Part shown: positions 50,177 to 58,193 of the stretch, one piece after another
Position numbering within the stretch: position 1 is the stretch's first letter
Layout of the letters: each line of letters starts with the position of its first letter
Origin: an uncultured Paracoccaceae bacterium
GTDB taxonomy: Bacteria; Pseudomonadota; Alphaproteobacteria; Rhodobacterales; Rhodobacteraceae
Assembly (NCBI GenBank): GCA_951812615.1
Contig: CATOSU010000002.1
Span: forward strand, 372,001-436,000
DNA: 64,000 bases
Reading direction: 5' to 3'
Notes under the pieces: generated by a model
What the model saw: only the letters and a program-made list of their open reading frames with translations
What the model was told of the DNA's origin: nothing
Database searches by the model: none
Position numbers and translations under genes: made by a program

Positions 50177-51670
50177 ATGACCGGCCAACCGAATATTCTG
50201 CTCATCGAGGCCGACCAGATGGCCGCTTTCCCACTCGATTTCTGCAACCCCAACGGCCAGGCAATCACGCCCCATCTGAGTGCCCTTGCCCGCGATGGTG
50301 TCGTGTTTGAAAACGCGTATTGCAACTCTCCGCTTTGCAGTCCGTCGCGCGCATCGAAATTCACAGGCATGCTGCCGACGTCACATGAGGTTTGGGGCAA
50401 TGGCGCCGAGCTGCCATCCGAGACGCCGACCTTCATGCACTTCCTGCGCTCCGGCGGCTATCGCACGGTATGTTCCGGAAAATGTCATTTCGTTGGCGCG
50501 GATCAGCTTCACGGGTTTGACAAACGGCTGACCACGGACATGTATCCGTCGAACTTCGATTGGTCGATCGACTGGGACCCGGAGGTGGATCACCGTCCCG
50601 GGACCTCGGTTCAGAAACTGGCCGTCTCTGGTCTCTGTAAGACAAACAACCAGATCCTCTACGATAGCGAGGTTCAGTTCAGGACAATCGAGTTCCTGCG
50701 GTACGAAGCACTGGAACAGCCCGCGAGCCCGTTTTTTCTGCATGTCTCCTACACGCAGCCACATGACAGCTATCAATCGGTTCCCAGATATCTGGACCAA
50801 TACCAAGGGATGGACATCGCACCGCCACGGCTCAGCGACGAGCCGATCCCCAACCCGGTGACTGACTGGCTGGCCGTGCACCACGGCATCGACCAGTTCC
50901 CCCCAAGCGATGAACGCATCCGTGCATCGCGCGAAGCCTACTATGCGATGATCACGCATCTGGACGCGTTCGTCGGTGAGATCGTCGCTGAGTTGAAGCT
51001 GCTCGGGCTCTACGATGACACGCTGATCATTTTCACCAGCGATCATGGAGACATGATGGGTGAGCGGAATATGTGGTTCAAGCGCACGTTCTGGGAGCAT
51101 TCCGTGAAAGTGCCTCTCGTCTTCCATCAACCAGCACGGTTTGCGCCAAAGCGGGCCGCCCAAGCAGTTACACTTGCGGACCTTTGCCCCACCCTGTCCG
51201 AGATTGGCAGCGCAGCTGAGGCTTGCGAGGAATGGGGAAGCCGGGACAGTGCGAGCTTCGCAAAGCTCTTGAAAGGTGACGATCCAGACTGGCGAGACAG
51301 CGCGACAATCCAGTATTTCGGACCCGGGATCGAAGCCCCGTGGTTCGCAATCCGAAAAGGCGTATTCAAATACGCCTACATACACGGCTGGGGCGGGATC
51401 CTGACTAACTTGGGCGAAGACCCGGATGAGACCACTAATCTGGTGGATGATCCGAACCACGCGCAGACTACAGCCGAGCTGCATGAACTGCTGGTAGGTC
51501 GTTTCGACCTTGATGCGCTGACGGCCGCGGTGAAGCGCAACAAGAAGCAGCGGTGTTTTTTGCACCAAAGCCAAAAAGGCAGCCCGGGCTATGTCTGGGA
51601 CCATCAACCGGATTTCGACGGGTCCAAGCAATATGTTCGTGGCGGCGTGAACAAGCCGGTAACGTGTTGA
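50177..51670 (+). CDS. BetC-like (choline-sulfatase family) cytosolic sulfatase
   Basis: 497 residues from the ATG at 50177 (GAGGAG ten bases upstream), no signal peptide. Formylglycine motif NSPLCSPSRASKFTGM (Cys54), metal site in LIEADQ, FTSDHGDMMGERNMWFK. The pattern SGKCHFVGADQLHGFDKRLTTDMYPSNF and the C-terminal YVWDHQPDFDGSKQYVRG parallel choline sulfatase BetC, including its C-terminal extension. Choline-O-sulfate is one candidate, but the operon lacks the betaine genes and codes for transketolase, ALDH and monooxygenase, so another small sulfate ester is equally possible. Last gene of the plus operon, 14 bases after the SDR. The formylglycine-generating enzyme must be encoded elsewhere. 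Confidence 0.85.
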   Translation: MTGQPNILLIEADQMAAFPLDFCNPNGQAITPHLSALARDGVVFENAYCNSPLCSPSRASKFTGMLPTSHEVWGNGAELPSETPTFMHFLRSGGYRTVCSGKCHFVGADQLHGFDKRLTTDMYPSNFDWSIDWDPEVDHRPGTSVQKLAVSGLCKTNNQILYDSEVQFRTIEFLRYEALEQPASPFFLHVSYTQPHDSYQSVPRYLDQYQGMDIAPPRLSDEPIPNPVTDWLAVHHGIDQFPPSDERIRASREAYYAMITHLDAFVGEIVAELKLLGLYDDTLIIFTSDHGDMMGERNMWFKRTFWEHSVKVPLVFHQPARFAPKRAAQAVTLADLCPTLSEIGSAAEACEEWGSRDSASFAKLLKGDDPDWRDSATIQYFGPGIEAPWFAIRKGVFKYAYIHGWGGILTNLGEDPDETTNLVDDPNHAQTTAELHELLVGRFDLDALTAAVKRNKKQRCFLHQSQKGSPGYVWDHQPDFDGSKQYVRGGVNKPVTC

Positions 51671-52024
51671 CGACCAAGGTCAGCATGGATGAAGGTTTTT
51701 CGACGCGGGCCATTGCGCGGGATATCGGCCGGGCGTGAGCGTGGCCCGCGTTGACAAACCTCTCAGGGAGGAAGCCGCGGGGACTGGGCGGTGTCTATGG
51801 GGAAAGAGCGTTGTCGGCTGGGTCTGTGACCGCGACGGATACGTTGGTGTGGGGCGCGATGTCGACCGCTTCCATGTTTCGCGAGAGGGTTTGGCCTGGA
51901 TTTAGCCCGGGTAGTAGCCGTGTTGTGCCTTTTGTGTGGCTTTCCAACTCACTTTGGACAAGGGGGCTCGACCGGTGTGGCTGAGTCACCCGGTTGGTAG
52001 CGGTTGGGATGAGCGCGCGCCCGG
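51671..52024. other. intergenic region between the BetC-like sulfatase and the IS91 unit, with a possible transposase stub
   Basis: 354 bases with no complete gene. A frame starting near 51686 reads MDEGFSTRAIARDIGRA then stops; this resembles the helix-turn-helix start of IS30-family transposases and may be a stub cut by a later insertion. The rest should include one end of the IS91-type element. No terminator for the plus operon was recognised. Confidence 0.35.
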
Positions 52025-53218
52025 TCATGCGGCCTGTCTCCTCGGTGGGGCGCGGGATTGCGGAACCTCGCCGCGCCGGAACGTCTCGGTGATACGCATG
52101 GGTCCGCCGCAGTCGGGGCATGGCTCGCGCAAGATTAGAGGGATGATCTCGGCAGAGGGTGCGTCTTCCTGCCTGGTCGGTTCCGCACCGAGCAATGTGC
52201 GGATCTTCGCGATGTTGGCCTTGCGGGCGGCGCTTGCCAGCAGGCCGTAGTGGCGGATGCGATGGAATCCATCGGGCAGGACATGCATGAGGAACCGGCG
52301 GATGAACTCGCCCGTGTCGAGCCGCATGACCTTCATCCGGTCGCCGCGCTTGATGCGGTAATCCTTCCAGCGGAAGGAAACGGTGTCGGCATCTGCGCTG
52401 ACGAGGCGATGGTTGGAGATCGCGACCCGGTGGGTGTAGCGGCTGAGATAGGCCAGAACCTGCTCGGGTCCGCCAAAGGGCGGTTTGGCATAGACCACCC
52501 ATTCGGTTTTGCGCAGCGGTGCGAGGTAAGCAGTGAAGGCATCTGCATCGGCCAGCCCGGCAAGATCACTGAAGAAGGTGAGCTGCCCGGCGCGGTGCAA
52601 GTTGACCAGGCCCTCAAGGAACAGGCGTCTGAACAGCCGAGACAGCACCCGGACCGGCAGAAAGAACCCGGGCTTGCAGCCGATCCATCGGATGCCATCA
52701 AGCGACAACCCGCCGCCGGGCACGATCATGTGGATGTGGGGATGATGCGTCATCGCCGATCCCCAGGTGTGGAGAACGCAGGTCATGCCGACGCGGGCAC
52801 CAAGGTGCCTGGGGTCAGCGACGATGGTCATCACCGTCTCGGCTGATGCCTTGAACAAGAGGCCGTACATTGCCCGCTTGTTCCAGTAGGCGATGCGGGC
52901 GATCTCGGCCGGCAATGTGAAGACGACGTGGAAATATTCCACGGGCAACAAGTCGTCTGCCCGCGCCGCCATCCAATCGCGCGCCGCCGGTCCCTGGCAC
53001 TTCGGGCAGTGCCGGTTCTTGCAACTGTTGTAGGCGATATGCTGGTGATCACATTTGGTGCAAGCTGCCACATGCCCACCGAGTGCTTCGGTCCGGCAGG
53101 CTTCAATGGCGGACATCACTTTGAGTTGCCCAAGGCTCAGACGCCCTGCATTGGCCCGCCGATAGGCAGGCCCATGATCACGGAAGATGTCGGCAACCTC
53201 CAGCGCGTGCCGCGGCAC
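52025..53218 (-). CDS. IS91-family transposase
   Basis: 397 residues. An N-terminal zinc-ribbon (CTKCDHQHIAYNSCKNRHCPKCQG) precedes the HUH rolling-circle core: THHPHIHMIVPGGGLS supplies the HUH histidines and YLSRYTHRVAISNHRLV carries the paired tyrosines typical of the family. It nicks and transfers single strands in rolling-circle transposition. A second Cys pair near the C-terminus (CPDCGGPM) also looks metal-binding. The frame is intact, so it may be functional. Confidence 0.93.
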   Translation of the reverse strand: MPRHALEVADIFRDHGPAYRRANAGRLSLGQLKVMSAIEACRTEALGGHVAACTKCDHQHIAYNSCKNRHCPKCQGPAARDWMAARADDLLPVEYFHVVFTLPAEIARIAYWNKRAMYGLLFKASAETVMTIVADPRHLGARVGMTCVLHTWGSAMTHHPHIHMIVPGGGLSLDGIRWIGCKPGFFLPVRVLSRLFRRLFLEGLVNLHRAGQLTFFSDLAGLADADAFTAYLAPLRKTEWVVYAKPPFGGPEQVLAYLSRYTHRVAISNHRLVSADADTVSFRWKDYRIKRGDRMKVMRLDTGEFIRRFLMHVLPDGFHRIRHYGLLASAARKANIAKIRTLLGAEPTRQEDAPSAEIIPLILREPCPDCGGPMRITETFRRGEVPQSRAPPRRQAA

Positions 53219-53231
53219 GCTGCAGCCCCCG

Positions 53232-54092
53232 TCAGGTCACATCCTGGATGTGCTCGAACGGGCTGGACACATTGCGCAACGTCTTGGTCGCCACATGTGT
53301 ATATCGTGCCGTCGTGGTCAACTTGGCGTGGCCGAGGAGAACCTGGATCACCCGCACATCCGTATCGGCCTCCAACAAATGCGTAGCAAAGCTGTGCCGG
53401 AGCGAGTGCAATGTTGCAGGCTTCTTGATGCCGGCCATCGCCTTTGCCGAGTTGAAGGCACGATTCAAGGACCGTGGAGACAGGGGTTCAACCCGGCTCT
53501 GCCCAGGAAACAGCCAGCCCTGCGGGCGAGCCTCACGCCAATAGTCGCGAAGGAGTTCCAGCAAGGACGGCGAAAGCATCACATCGCGATCCTTGCCGCC
53601 CTTACCGCGCTCGACATGGATCAGCATGCGGTCACTGTCGATGTCCCGAACCTTGAGATTGGTGACCTCGGAGGCACGCAGCCCTGCGCCATACCCGATG
53701 CCGAGTGCCGCCCGATACTTGAGACCGGGCCCAGGGGCCGCGGACAAAACCGCCGAGACCTCCTCGAAGCTCAGCACAATCGGCAGCTTCCGCGGCTCGG
53801 TGCGGAACTGCATGTACTTCTTCATATCCTCCCGATTGCATGTCATGCCGAAGAAGAACCGCAGTGCCGTGATCCGCGAATTGTAGACCGACGGCGTCAC
53901 CTCAGTGTCGGTCATATGAAGCTGATAGGCGCGCAGCTCATCTGGCGTCGCCGTATCCGGCGCACGCCCCAGAAACGCTGTGAAATCCTTCAGCGCCCGG
54001 ATATGCGCTTTCTGCGATGTCTCAGCCAACCCGCGAATGCGCATGTCCTCGATCATCCGCGCACGCAGCGGGCTCATCTTCTCCTGTGTCAT
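53232..54092 (-). CDS. tyrosine recombinase/phage-integrase family protein associated with IS91
   Basis: 286 residues. N-terminal SAM-like core-binding domain (MIEDMRIRGLAETSQKAHIRALKDF) and catalytic domain with Arg in YGAGLRASEVTNLKV, Lys in GKGGKDRDV, His-x-x-Arg in LHSLRHSFATHLLE, His in LGHAKLTTTARYTHV and the nucleophile Tyr in the latter segment. This size and companion transposase match integrases often paired with IS91-like transposases. It may resolve or integrate element copies. Confidence 0.92.
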   Translation of the reverse strand: MTQEKMSPLRARMIEDMRIRGLAETSQKAHIRALKDFTAFLGRAPDTATPDELRAYQLHMTDTEVTPSVYNSRITALRFFFGMTCNREDMKKYMQFRTEPRKLPIVLSFEEVSAVLSAAPGPGLKYRAALGIGYGAGLRASEVTNLKVRDIDSDRMLIHVERGKGGKDRDVMLSPSLLELLRDYWREARPQGWLFPGQSRVEPLSPRSLNRAFNSAKAMAGIKKPATLHSLRHSFATHLLEADTDVRVIQVLLGHAKLTTTARYTHVATKTLRNVSSPFEHIQDVT

Positions 54093-54349
54093 GGGAACCT
54101 CCTGTCCAATTGAGAAACCTCAATCGTCAGGCAGGTCCGTCACATCGCAAAATGCGCCTACATATTGTTCCGCTCGCTACCTCAGCAACAAGCGCCGTTG
54201 CCGCGAGAGCGGCTTAGTCCGGGAGTCTGATTTGTACCTTCAAAGAATATCGATGTTTTCTTTGATCCAAAGCAGACATAGCTGGCCGGTTTAGAGTCCG
54301 ATCGAATTCTCCCTGGGAGAATTCTCCTTTGGCTCAACTCATGAGGCCT
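54093..54349. other. intergenic region beside the IS91 unit
   Basis: 257 bases with no gene. It contains a GCCGC/GCGGC hairpin (54200-54213) and a 21-base palindrome (54304-54324); one end of the IS91 unit is probably here. Confidence 0.4.
54304..54324. repeat. 21-base palindrome GAATTCTCCC-T-GGGAGAATTC
   Basis: Ten-base perfect arms around a single base, overlapped by a second self-complementary stretch GGAGAATTCTCC (54316-54327). It lies 25 bases after the stop of the FAD monooxygenase gene. It may be a terminator without T-run, a protein-binding site, or an insertion scar. Confidence 0.6.
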
Positions 54350-56020
54350 CTATTCCGTCTCCGCCAGGTCGCCAGTATGGAAATGAACCATATGCGCAAC
54401 AGCCTCATCACTGTGGTAATCGCCGAATTGCGATGTGGCGTCCTTGCCGGCGTACATTCGCGCGATCCCGGCCCCACCCGGGTGATGCGGGGCCCATTCG
54501 GTAATGTCGTAAACCCTTCCCGAGACAATGATCCAGCAATTGTCTTGGCTGTTGTGCCGGGCGACTTCCTCGCGCGTGATACTGCGCGTTTCACTTATTG
54601 GAGTATCTGGTTTCCAGAGCTTTGACGCGCTTTTTTCAAGGTCTGCCTTTCTTGCCTTGCGAAAGTCCCACGGGCCCAGCCGTTTGGCCGGTAACGTGTC
54701 ACCAATTTCTCGGGCGTCGTGGGCATATATCCAGTCGTCGTTTTCACCGCCACGCTTGTCGTGACCAAAGGCCGGGCTGACACGCTCATCAAGTCCTTCA
54801 AGGATCGCTTTCTGGGCTTCGGTGTCTTCAGCTCGCAAGTGATCGAATGCGAATTTGGACATCAGCTGGAAGCGGTTGGCGCGGTAATGCCGTACATGTT
54901 CATAGTGCAGCAACGCCGTCTTCACGTCTTGGCCGTGCAATGCAAAGGCGCTGGAGAGTGCGGCCGCGTCTTCGAAGGATTGCGCCGCACCCTGACCGAA
55001 TGTCGGCAGCATCGGGTGCGCCGCGTCTCCGAGCAGACAGATGCGGCCCTGCAACCATGTTTCGAGTGCGTCCCGATCATAAAGGCCCCATTTCGTGGGC
55101 CGCACGATCGCACCCGCCAGGGCGAGCACGTCTTCTTTGGTCGGGCTGTTCGCGAAGGCCTCTCTGACTTCCTGAACGATATCCTCGCGACTGACAGGGA
55201 ACCAATCGCCTTCCTCTTGTTCAAACGCCGAGGAATCAGGCAGGTAATGCGCGATCCAGACATTCAGCAGCTCGCCCCCCCGTACCCAATAGGTCACCAC
55301 CCCACCCGCATCGACCTTGTGGCGGTCCATGCTGAAAGACTCTATCGGGTTGTAGTCCAGCGGACTGCCGTCAGACTTGCGAAGCGCTTTGACGTCTTCA
55401 CGCGGTATGAGCCCGCGAAAGCAGGTCACCTCGGTCCAGCGTTTGCGGCGCGGGTTTGGCCAGGCCAGCTGCAGGGTCATTGAGTTGATGCCATCGGCAC
55501 CGACGAGAATGTCCCCGACGGCAACCTTCCCATTAGAGAATGTTGCCGTCACACCATCTTCGTTTTGTTCCAGCTCGGTCAGCCTGCTGCCCATATGCAC
55601 GGTAATGGGGCAGGGCTGGCCACTGTCCGGACCGAAGTCCATGACACGCTTGTGAAGGCACATCAAAAGGTCCAGCCGGTGCATGTGATGAAACCCGGCA
55701 TCGTCGTTTGCAGCGGTGTTGTGATCGAACGGCCTTTCGGACATCGTTCCGTCTTCGTTGAACTGGCGGGACGATTTCAGGATGGCCGCCCGCCCGCCAT
55801 CTATGGCTCCGTCGGGGCCCTTGGGGTCCCCACCATCGAGATCCACACCCAGCCACCGGCACAGCCTTGCACCGTTGGGCGGGATGTTCAGGCCAGCGCC
55901 CGCCGTGCTGGGTTCCTTGGTTTGTTCGTATACCTCGACAACAGAAAAGGCCCCGGACTGCCGCAACGCCAAAGCAGTCATCAATCCGCCCATGCCTGCG
56001 CCAACAATCACTGCCCGCAT
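54350..56020 (-). CDS. FAD-dependent monooxygenase fused to a C-terminal cytochrome b5 domain
   Basis: 556 residues; ATG at 56020 with GGGAGG seven bases upstream. Residues 1-~400 are a class A flavin hydroxylase (salicylate-hydroxylase group): VIVGAGMGGLMTALAL (GxGxxG, 6-12), DG motif GADGINS (about 174-180), and GD motif LLGDAAHPMLPTFGQGA (Asp332). From about residue 479 a cytochrome b5 domain follows: ITREEVARHNSQDNCWII, VYDITEWAPHHPGGAG with heme ligand His513, and GDYHSDEA with the second ligand His536. It should hydroxylate a substrate with reduced flavin; the b5 heme may deliver or drain electrons. First of the genes in the 54-64 kb block to be nearest the IS91 unit and last in transcription order. 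Confidence 0.88.
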   Translation of the reverse strand: MRAVIVGAGMGGLMTALALRQSGAFSVVEVYEQTKEPSTAGAGLNIPPNGARLCRWLGVDLDGGDPKGPDGAIDGGRAAILKSSRQFNEDGTMSERPFDHNTAANDDAGFHHMHRLDLLMCLHKRVMDFGPDSGQPCPITVHMGSRLTELEQNEDGVTATFSNGKVAVGDILVGADGINSMTLQLAWPNPRRKRWTEVTCFRGLIPREDVKALRKSDGSPLDYNPIESFSMDRHKVDAGGVVTYWVRGGELLNVWIAHYLPDSSAFEQEEGDWFPVSREDIVQEVREAFANSPTKEDVLALAGAIVRPTKWGLYDRDALETWLQGRICLLGDAAHPMLPTFGQGAAQSFEDAAALSSAFALHGQDVKTALLHYEHVRHYRANRFQLMSKFAFDHLRAEDTEAQKAILEGLDERVSPAFGHDKRGGENDDWIYAHDAREIGDTLPAKRLGPWDFRKARKADLEKSASKLWKPDTPISETRSITREEVARHNSQDNCWIIVSGRVYDITEWAPHHPGGAGIARMYAGKDATSQFGDYHSDEAVAHMVHFHTGDLAETE

Positions 56021-56086
56021 AGCTTACCTCCCCCAAAACGACGAAATGGATCTGATCAGTTCCACTCCGGTGCTCCGAATACATCG

Positions 56087-56260
56087 TTAGTGCATGACCG
56101 GCTTTTGGTCCATCGGGACGGTGGCATCCGGCGCTGGCAAAGCAGATAATGCGCGTACCCACAGTGCGGCGAAATTCCCTGCTTCAAGAAAGGTCAAGCC
56201 CTCCACCCTGTTCTGCCATGACAAGAAAAATGCGATGTCCGCTTTCGGCACCAGCTTCAA
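56087..56260 (-). pseudogene. possible 5'-truncated GST-like gene remnant
   Basis: Between the alcohol dehydrogenase stop and the monooxygenase start, the minus strand in the frame of the dehydrogenase reads KLVPKADIAFFLSWQNRVEG, then LTFLEAGNFAALWVRALSALPA and ends TAA at 56089. The segment ADIAFFLSW...AALWVRALSALP resembles the last helices of glutathione S-transferases. No start codon with ribosome site or N-terminal domain is present. It could also be chance coding. Confidence 0.3.
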
Positions 56261-56287
56261 TGTCCATTCCGTCCGCCCGGCGTTTCC

Positions 56288-57382
56288 TCACGCCACCGCC
56301 GAAAAATCAATCAGGCTGCGCAGGACGCGACCCTCTCGCATGGCCTGGAAACCATCGTTGATTTCCTCGAGCCGGATTACCTGCGAAACGAACACATCGA
56401 GGTCCATTCGGCCCTGCATGTAGAGCTCGACGATCCTCGGCATATCGACACGAAACCGATTGGATCCCAACAGCGACCCCTGGATCTTGCGCTCGCGCAG
56501 GAAGTCCGCGCCCGTCAGCTCGATCGTCTCGCCCGCCTTGAACAGGCCCACCAATGTCGCGGTGCCATCAAAGGCCAGCATTTTGAAAGCGTCTTCTGCT
56601 GTGCGCTTGGATCCGAGACAATCCAGGGCGTGATCGACCCCGCCATCTGTCAGATCGAGGACTTGCTGAACCGTGTCGCCGTCCGCCGGATTGACCAAAT
56701 CCGTCGCTCCGAGGTTTTTGGCGATTTCCAGCTTTTCAGCGCTCGTGTCGATTGCAATGACCCGCTCCGCGCCGGCAATCCGTGCTGCGCTGACAGCTGA
56801 CATGCCCACACCGCCACAGGCGATAACGGCCACTTTGTCGCCCGGGCCGATCCTGGCGGTGTTCACCACAGATCCATAACCCGTCATCACAGCACATCCA
56901 ATGAGCGACGCGCGATCCAGCGGCATATCCTTGCGGACCTTCACCAATGCGTTTTCATGCACCAACATCGCTTCCGCAAAAGACGACAGGTTCATGAACG
57001 TATTGACCTTTTCAGGACGGTCCCATTCAAGACGGTCCGCTTTGCCCGGTGGCAGCTTTGCCTCCTCGTTGAAACAGAGCGCCGGTCGTCCGGTGGTGCA
57101 ATACTCGCAGGTGCCGCAGAAGACAGACAAACAGGTCACCACATGGTCGCCGGGTTGCACGTAGGTCACTTCTGATCCAACGGCCTCGACGATCCCGGAG
57201 GATTCATGCCCCAGAACCAGCGGCATTGGATAAGGTGTTTGCGCCTCCATGAAATGCAGATCCGTGTGACACAGGCCCGCGTAAGCCGTGCGCAACAGAA
57301 CCTCACGCGACCTGGGCTTGCGCAGGGAGACCTCTTCAATCTGAAGCGGCGTGTTCGGCTCGAAAAGAACGGCAGCTTTCAT
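56288..57382 (-). CDS. zinc-dependent alcohol dehydrogenase (MDR superfamily)
   Basis: 364 residues. Catalytic zinc ligands in AGLCHTDLHF and GHESSGIVE, structural zinc cysteines in CGTCEYCTTGRPALC, Rossmann site VAVIACGGVGMSAVSAARIAGAERVIAIDTS with Asp favouring NAD. The protein is similar to the class III/NDMA-dependent ADH branch, including AVMTGYGSVVNTARIGPGD. It oxidises an alcohol or reduces an aldehyde in the cytosol. Ten bases separate it from the SDR upstream in the operon, so it belongs to the TRAP-linked catabolic operon. Confidence 0.92.
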   Translation of the reverse strand: MKAAVLFEPNTPLQIEEVSLRKPRSREVLLRTAYAGLCHTDLHFMEAQTPYPMPLVLGHESSGIVEAVGSEVTYVQPGDHVVTCLSVFCGTCEYCTTGRPALCFNEEAKLPPGKADRLEWDRPEKVNTFMNLSSFAEAMLVHENALVKVRKDMPLDRASLIGCAVMTGYGSVVNTARIGPGDKVAVIACGGVGMSAVSAARIAGAERVIAIDTSAEKLEIAKNLGATDLVNPADGDTVQQVLDLTDGGVDHALDCLGSKRTAEDAFKMLAFDGTATLVGLFKAGETIELTGADFLRERKIQGSLLGSNRFRVDMPRIVELYMQGRMDLDVFVSQVIRLEEINDGFQAMREGRVLRSLIDFSAVA

Positions 57383-57392
57383 TGAACCGCCC

Positions 57393-58178
57393 TCACATCG
57401 GCCGGCGCGCGATGGAATAGGTCTGCCCTGTGGGGCCGCCTACAGGTCGCGTCGCCATGTAAAGAGCCAGGTCTGCAACCTCGCTGACCGGTTTCATCCG
57501 CTCCATGGGTGGGAACATCGGCGGCAGGCCGTCCTTGAATTTCTCAAGAACCTCTTCGGCGGTATAATGCCTGTCCTTACCTTGCCAATTGAACATATCC
57601 GTGGCGGCCGGCCCCGGGATCAGGTTGTTCACGTCAATATTGCGGGGCCACAGCTCATTGGCCAGAACTTCGGTAAAGATATGGAGACCGGCCTTGGAGA
57701 CCACATAACAGCTTTGGCCCGCCGCAGGCGTCTTTCCCATGCCCGAGGACATGTTGATGATCTTGCCGCCGTCGTTGATGTGATCCAGAAGAAATTTGGT
57801 GATCAGGTAGACCCCGAAGATATTTACTTCAATGGTGCGCCACCATGTTTCAGGGTCGCTGTCCTTGACCTTGATGCCGTATTGCAGATCCGCGCCCGCA
57901 TTGTTCATCAGCACATCAACTTTGCCCAGCTTGCCCGCGATCTCATCCGCCGCATTCCGGGCTGAGGCCGGGTCTGCCAGATCGGCCGTCACCACGTGGC
58001 ACGTCACACCCAGAGCCTGAGCTTCACCTGCCACCTTGTTCAACTCGGCCTCTGTCCGCGACAGGATCGCGAGATCAGCCCCAGCACGCGCAAACTCCAG
58101 CGCGATGGCCTTGCCGATCCCACGGCTCGCACCGGTGACAACGGCGGTTTTTCCGGCAAGCGGTTTCGGATCGGTCAT
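57393..58178 (-). CDS. short-chain dehydrogenase/reductase (SDR), second paralogue
   Basis: 261 residues. Cofactor loop VVTGASRGIGKAIALEF, MNNAG in VDVLMNNAGADLQYG, catalytic Ser and Tyr-Lys in NMSSGMGKTPAAGQSCYVVSKAGL. The C-terminus GGPTGQTYSIARRPM and several internal stretches (NELWPRNIDVNNLIPGPAATDMF; ELWWKTMEVN versus ETWWRTIEVN) closely match the SDR at 34953-35732. The shared features imply the same reaction in two related pathways, each next to a split transketolase and an importer. Fifteen bases after the BKACE gene. Confidence 0.9.
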   Translation of the reverse strand: MTDPKPLAGKTAVVTGASRGIGKAIALEFARAGADLAILSRTEAELNKVAGEAQALGVTCHVVTADLADPASARNAADEIAGKLGKVDVLMNNAGADLQYGIKVKDSDPETWWRTIEVNIFGVYLITKFLLDHINDGGKIINMSSGMGKTPAAGQSCYVVSKAGLHIFTEVLANELWPRNIDVNNLIPGPAATDMFNWQGKDRHYTAEEVLEKFKDGLPPMFPPMERMKPVSEVADLALYMATRPVGGPTGQTYSIARRPM

Positions 58179-58193
58179 GTCTCACTCCTTGGG

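Larger units (their letters stand above)
52025..54092 (-). mobile_element. IS91-family unit with associated tyrosine recombinase (ends not resolved)
   Basis: Two same-strand genes 13 bases apart: a tyrosine recombinase then an IS91-type transposase. IS91 elements lack inverted repeats and do not duplicate the target, so ends cannot be set by eye. Small hairpins such as GCCGC-GAGA-GCGGC at 54200-54213 on the recombinase side could belong to a terminal structure. Confidence 0.7.

Noticed and set aside
50381-51631. Minus-strand open frame of about 416 codons
   Set aside because: Antisense shadow of the BetC-like sulfatase gene.
33180-51670. Choline-O-sulfate to betaine pathway (BetC, BetA, BetB)
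   Set aside because: A BetC-like sulfatase, a GMC enzyme and an ALDH are present but lie in different transcription units, the ALDH motifs do not suggest betaine-aldehyde dehydrogenase, and no BetI or choline transporter is seen.
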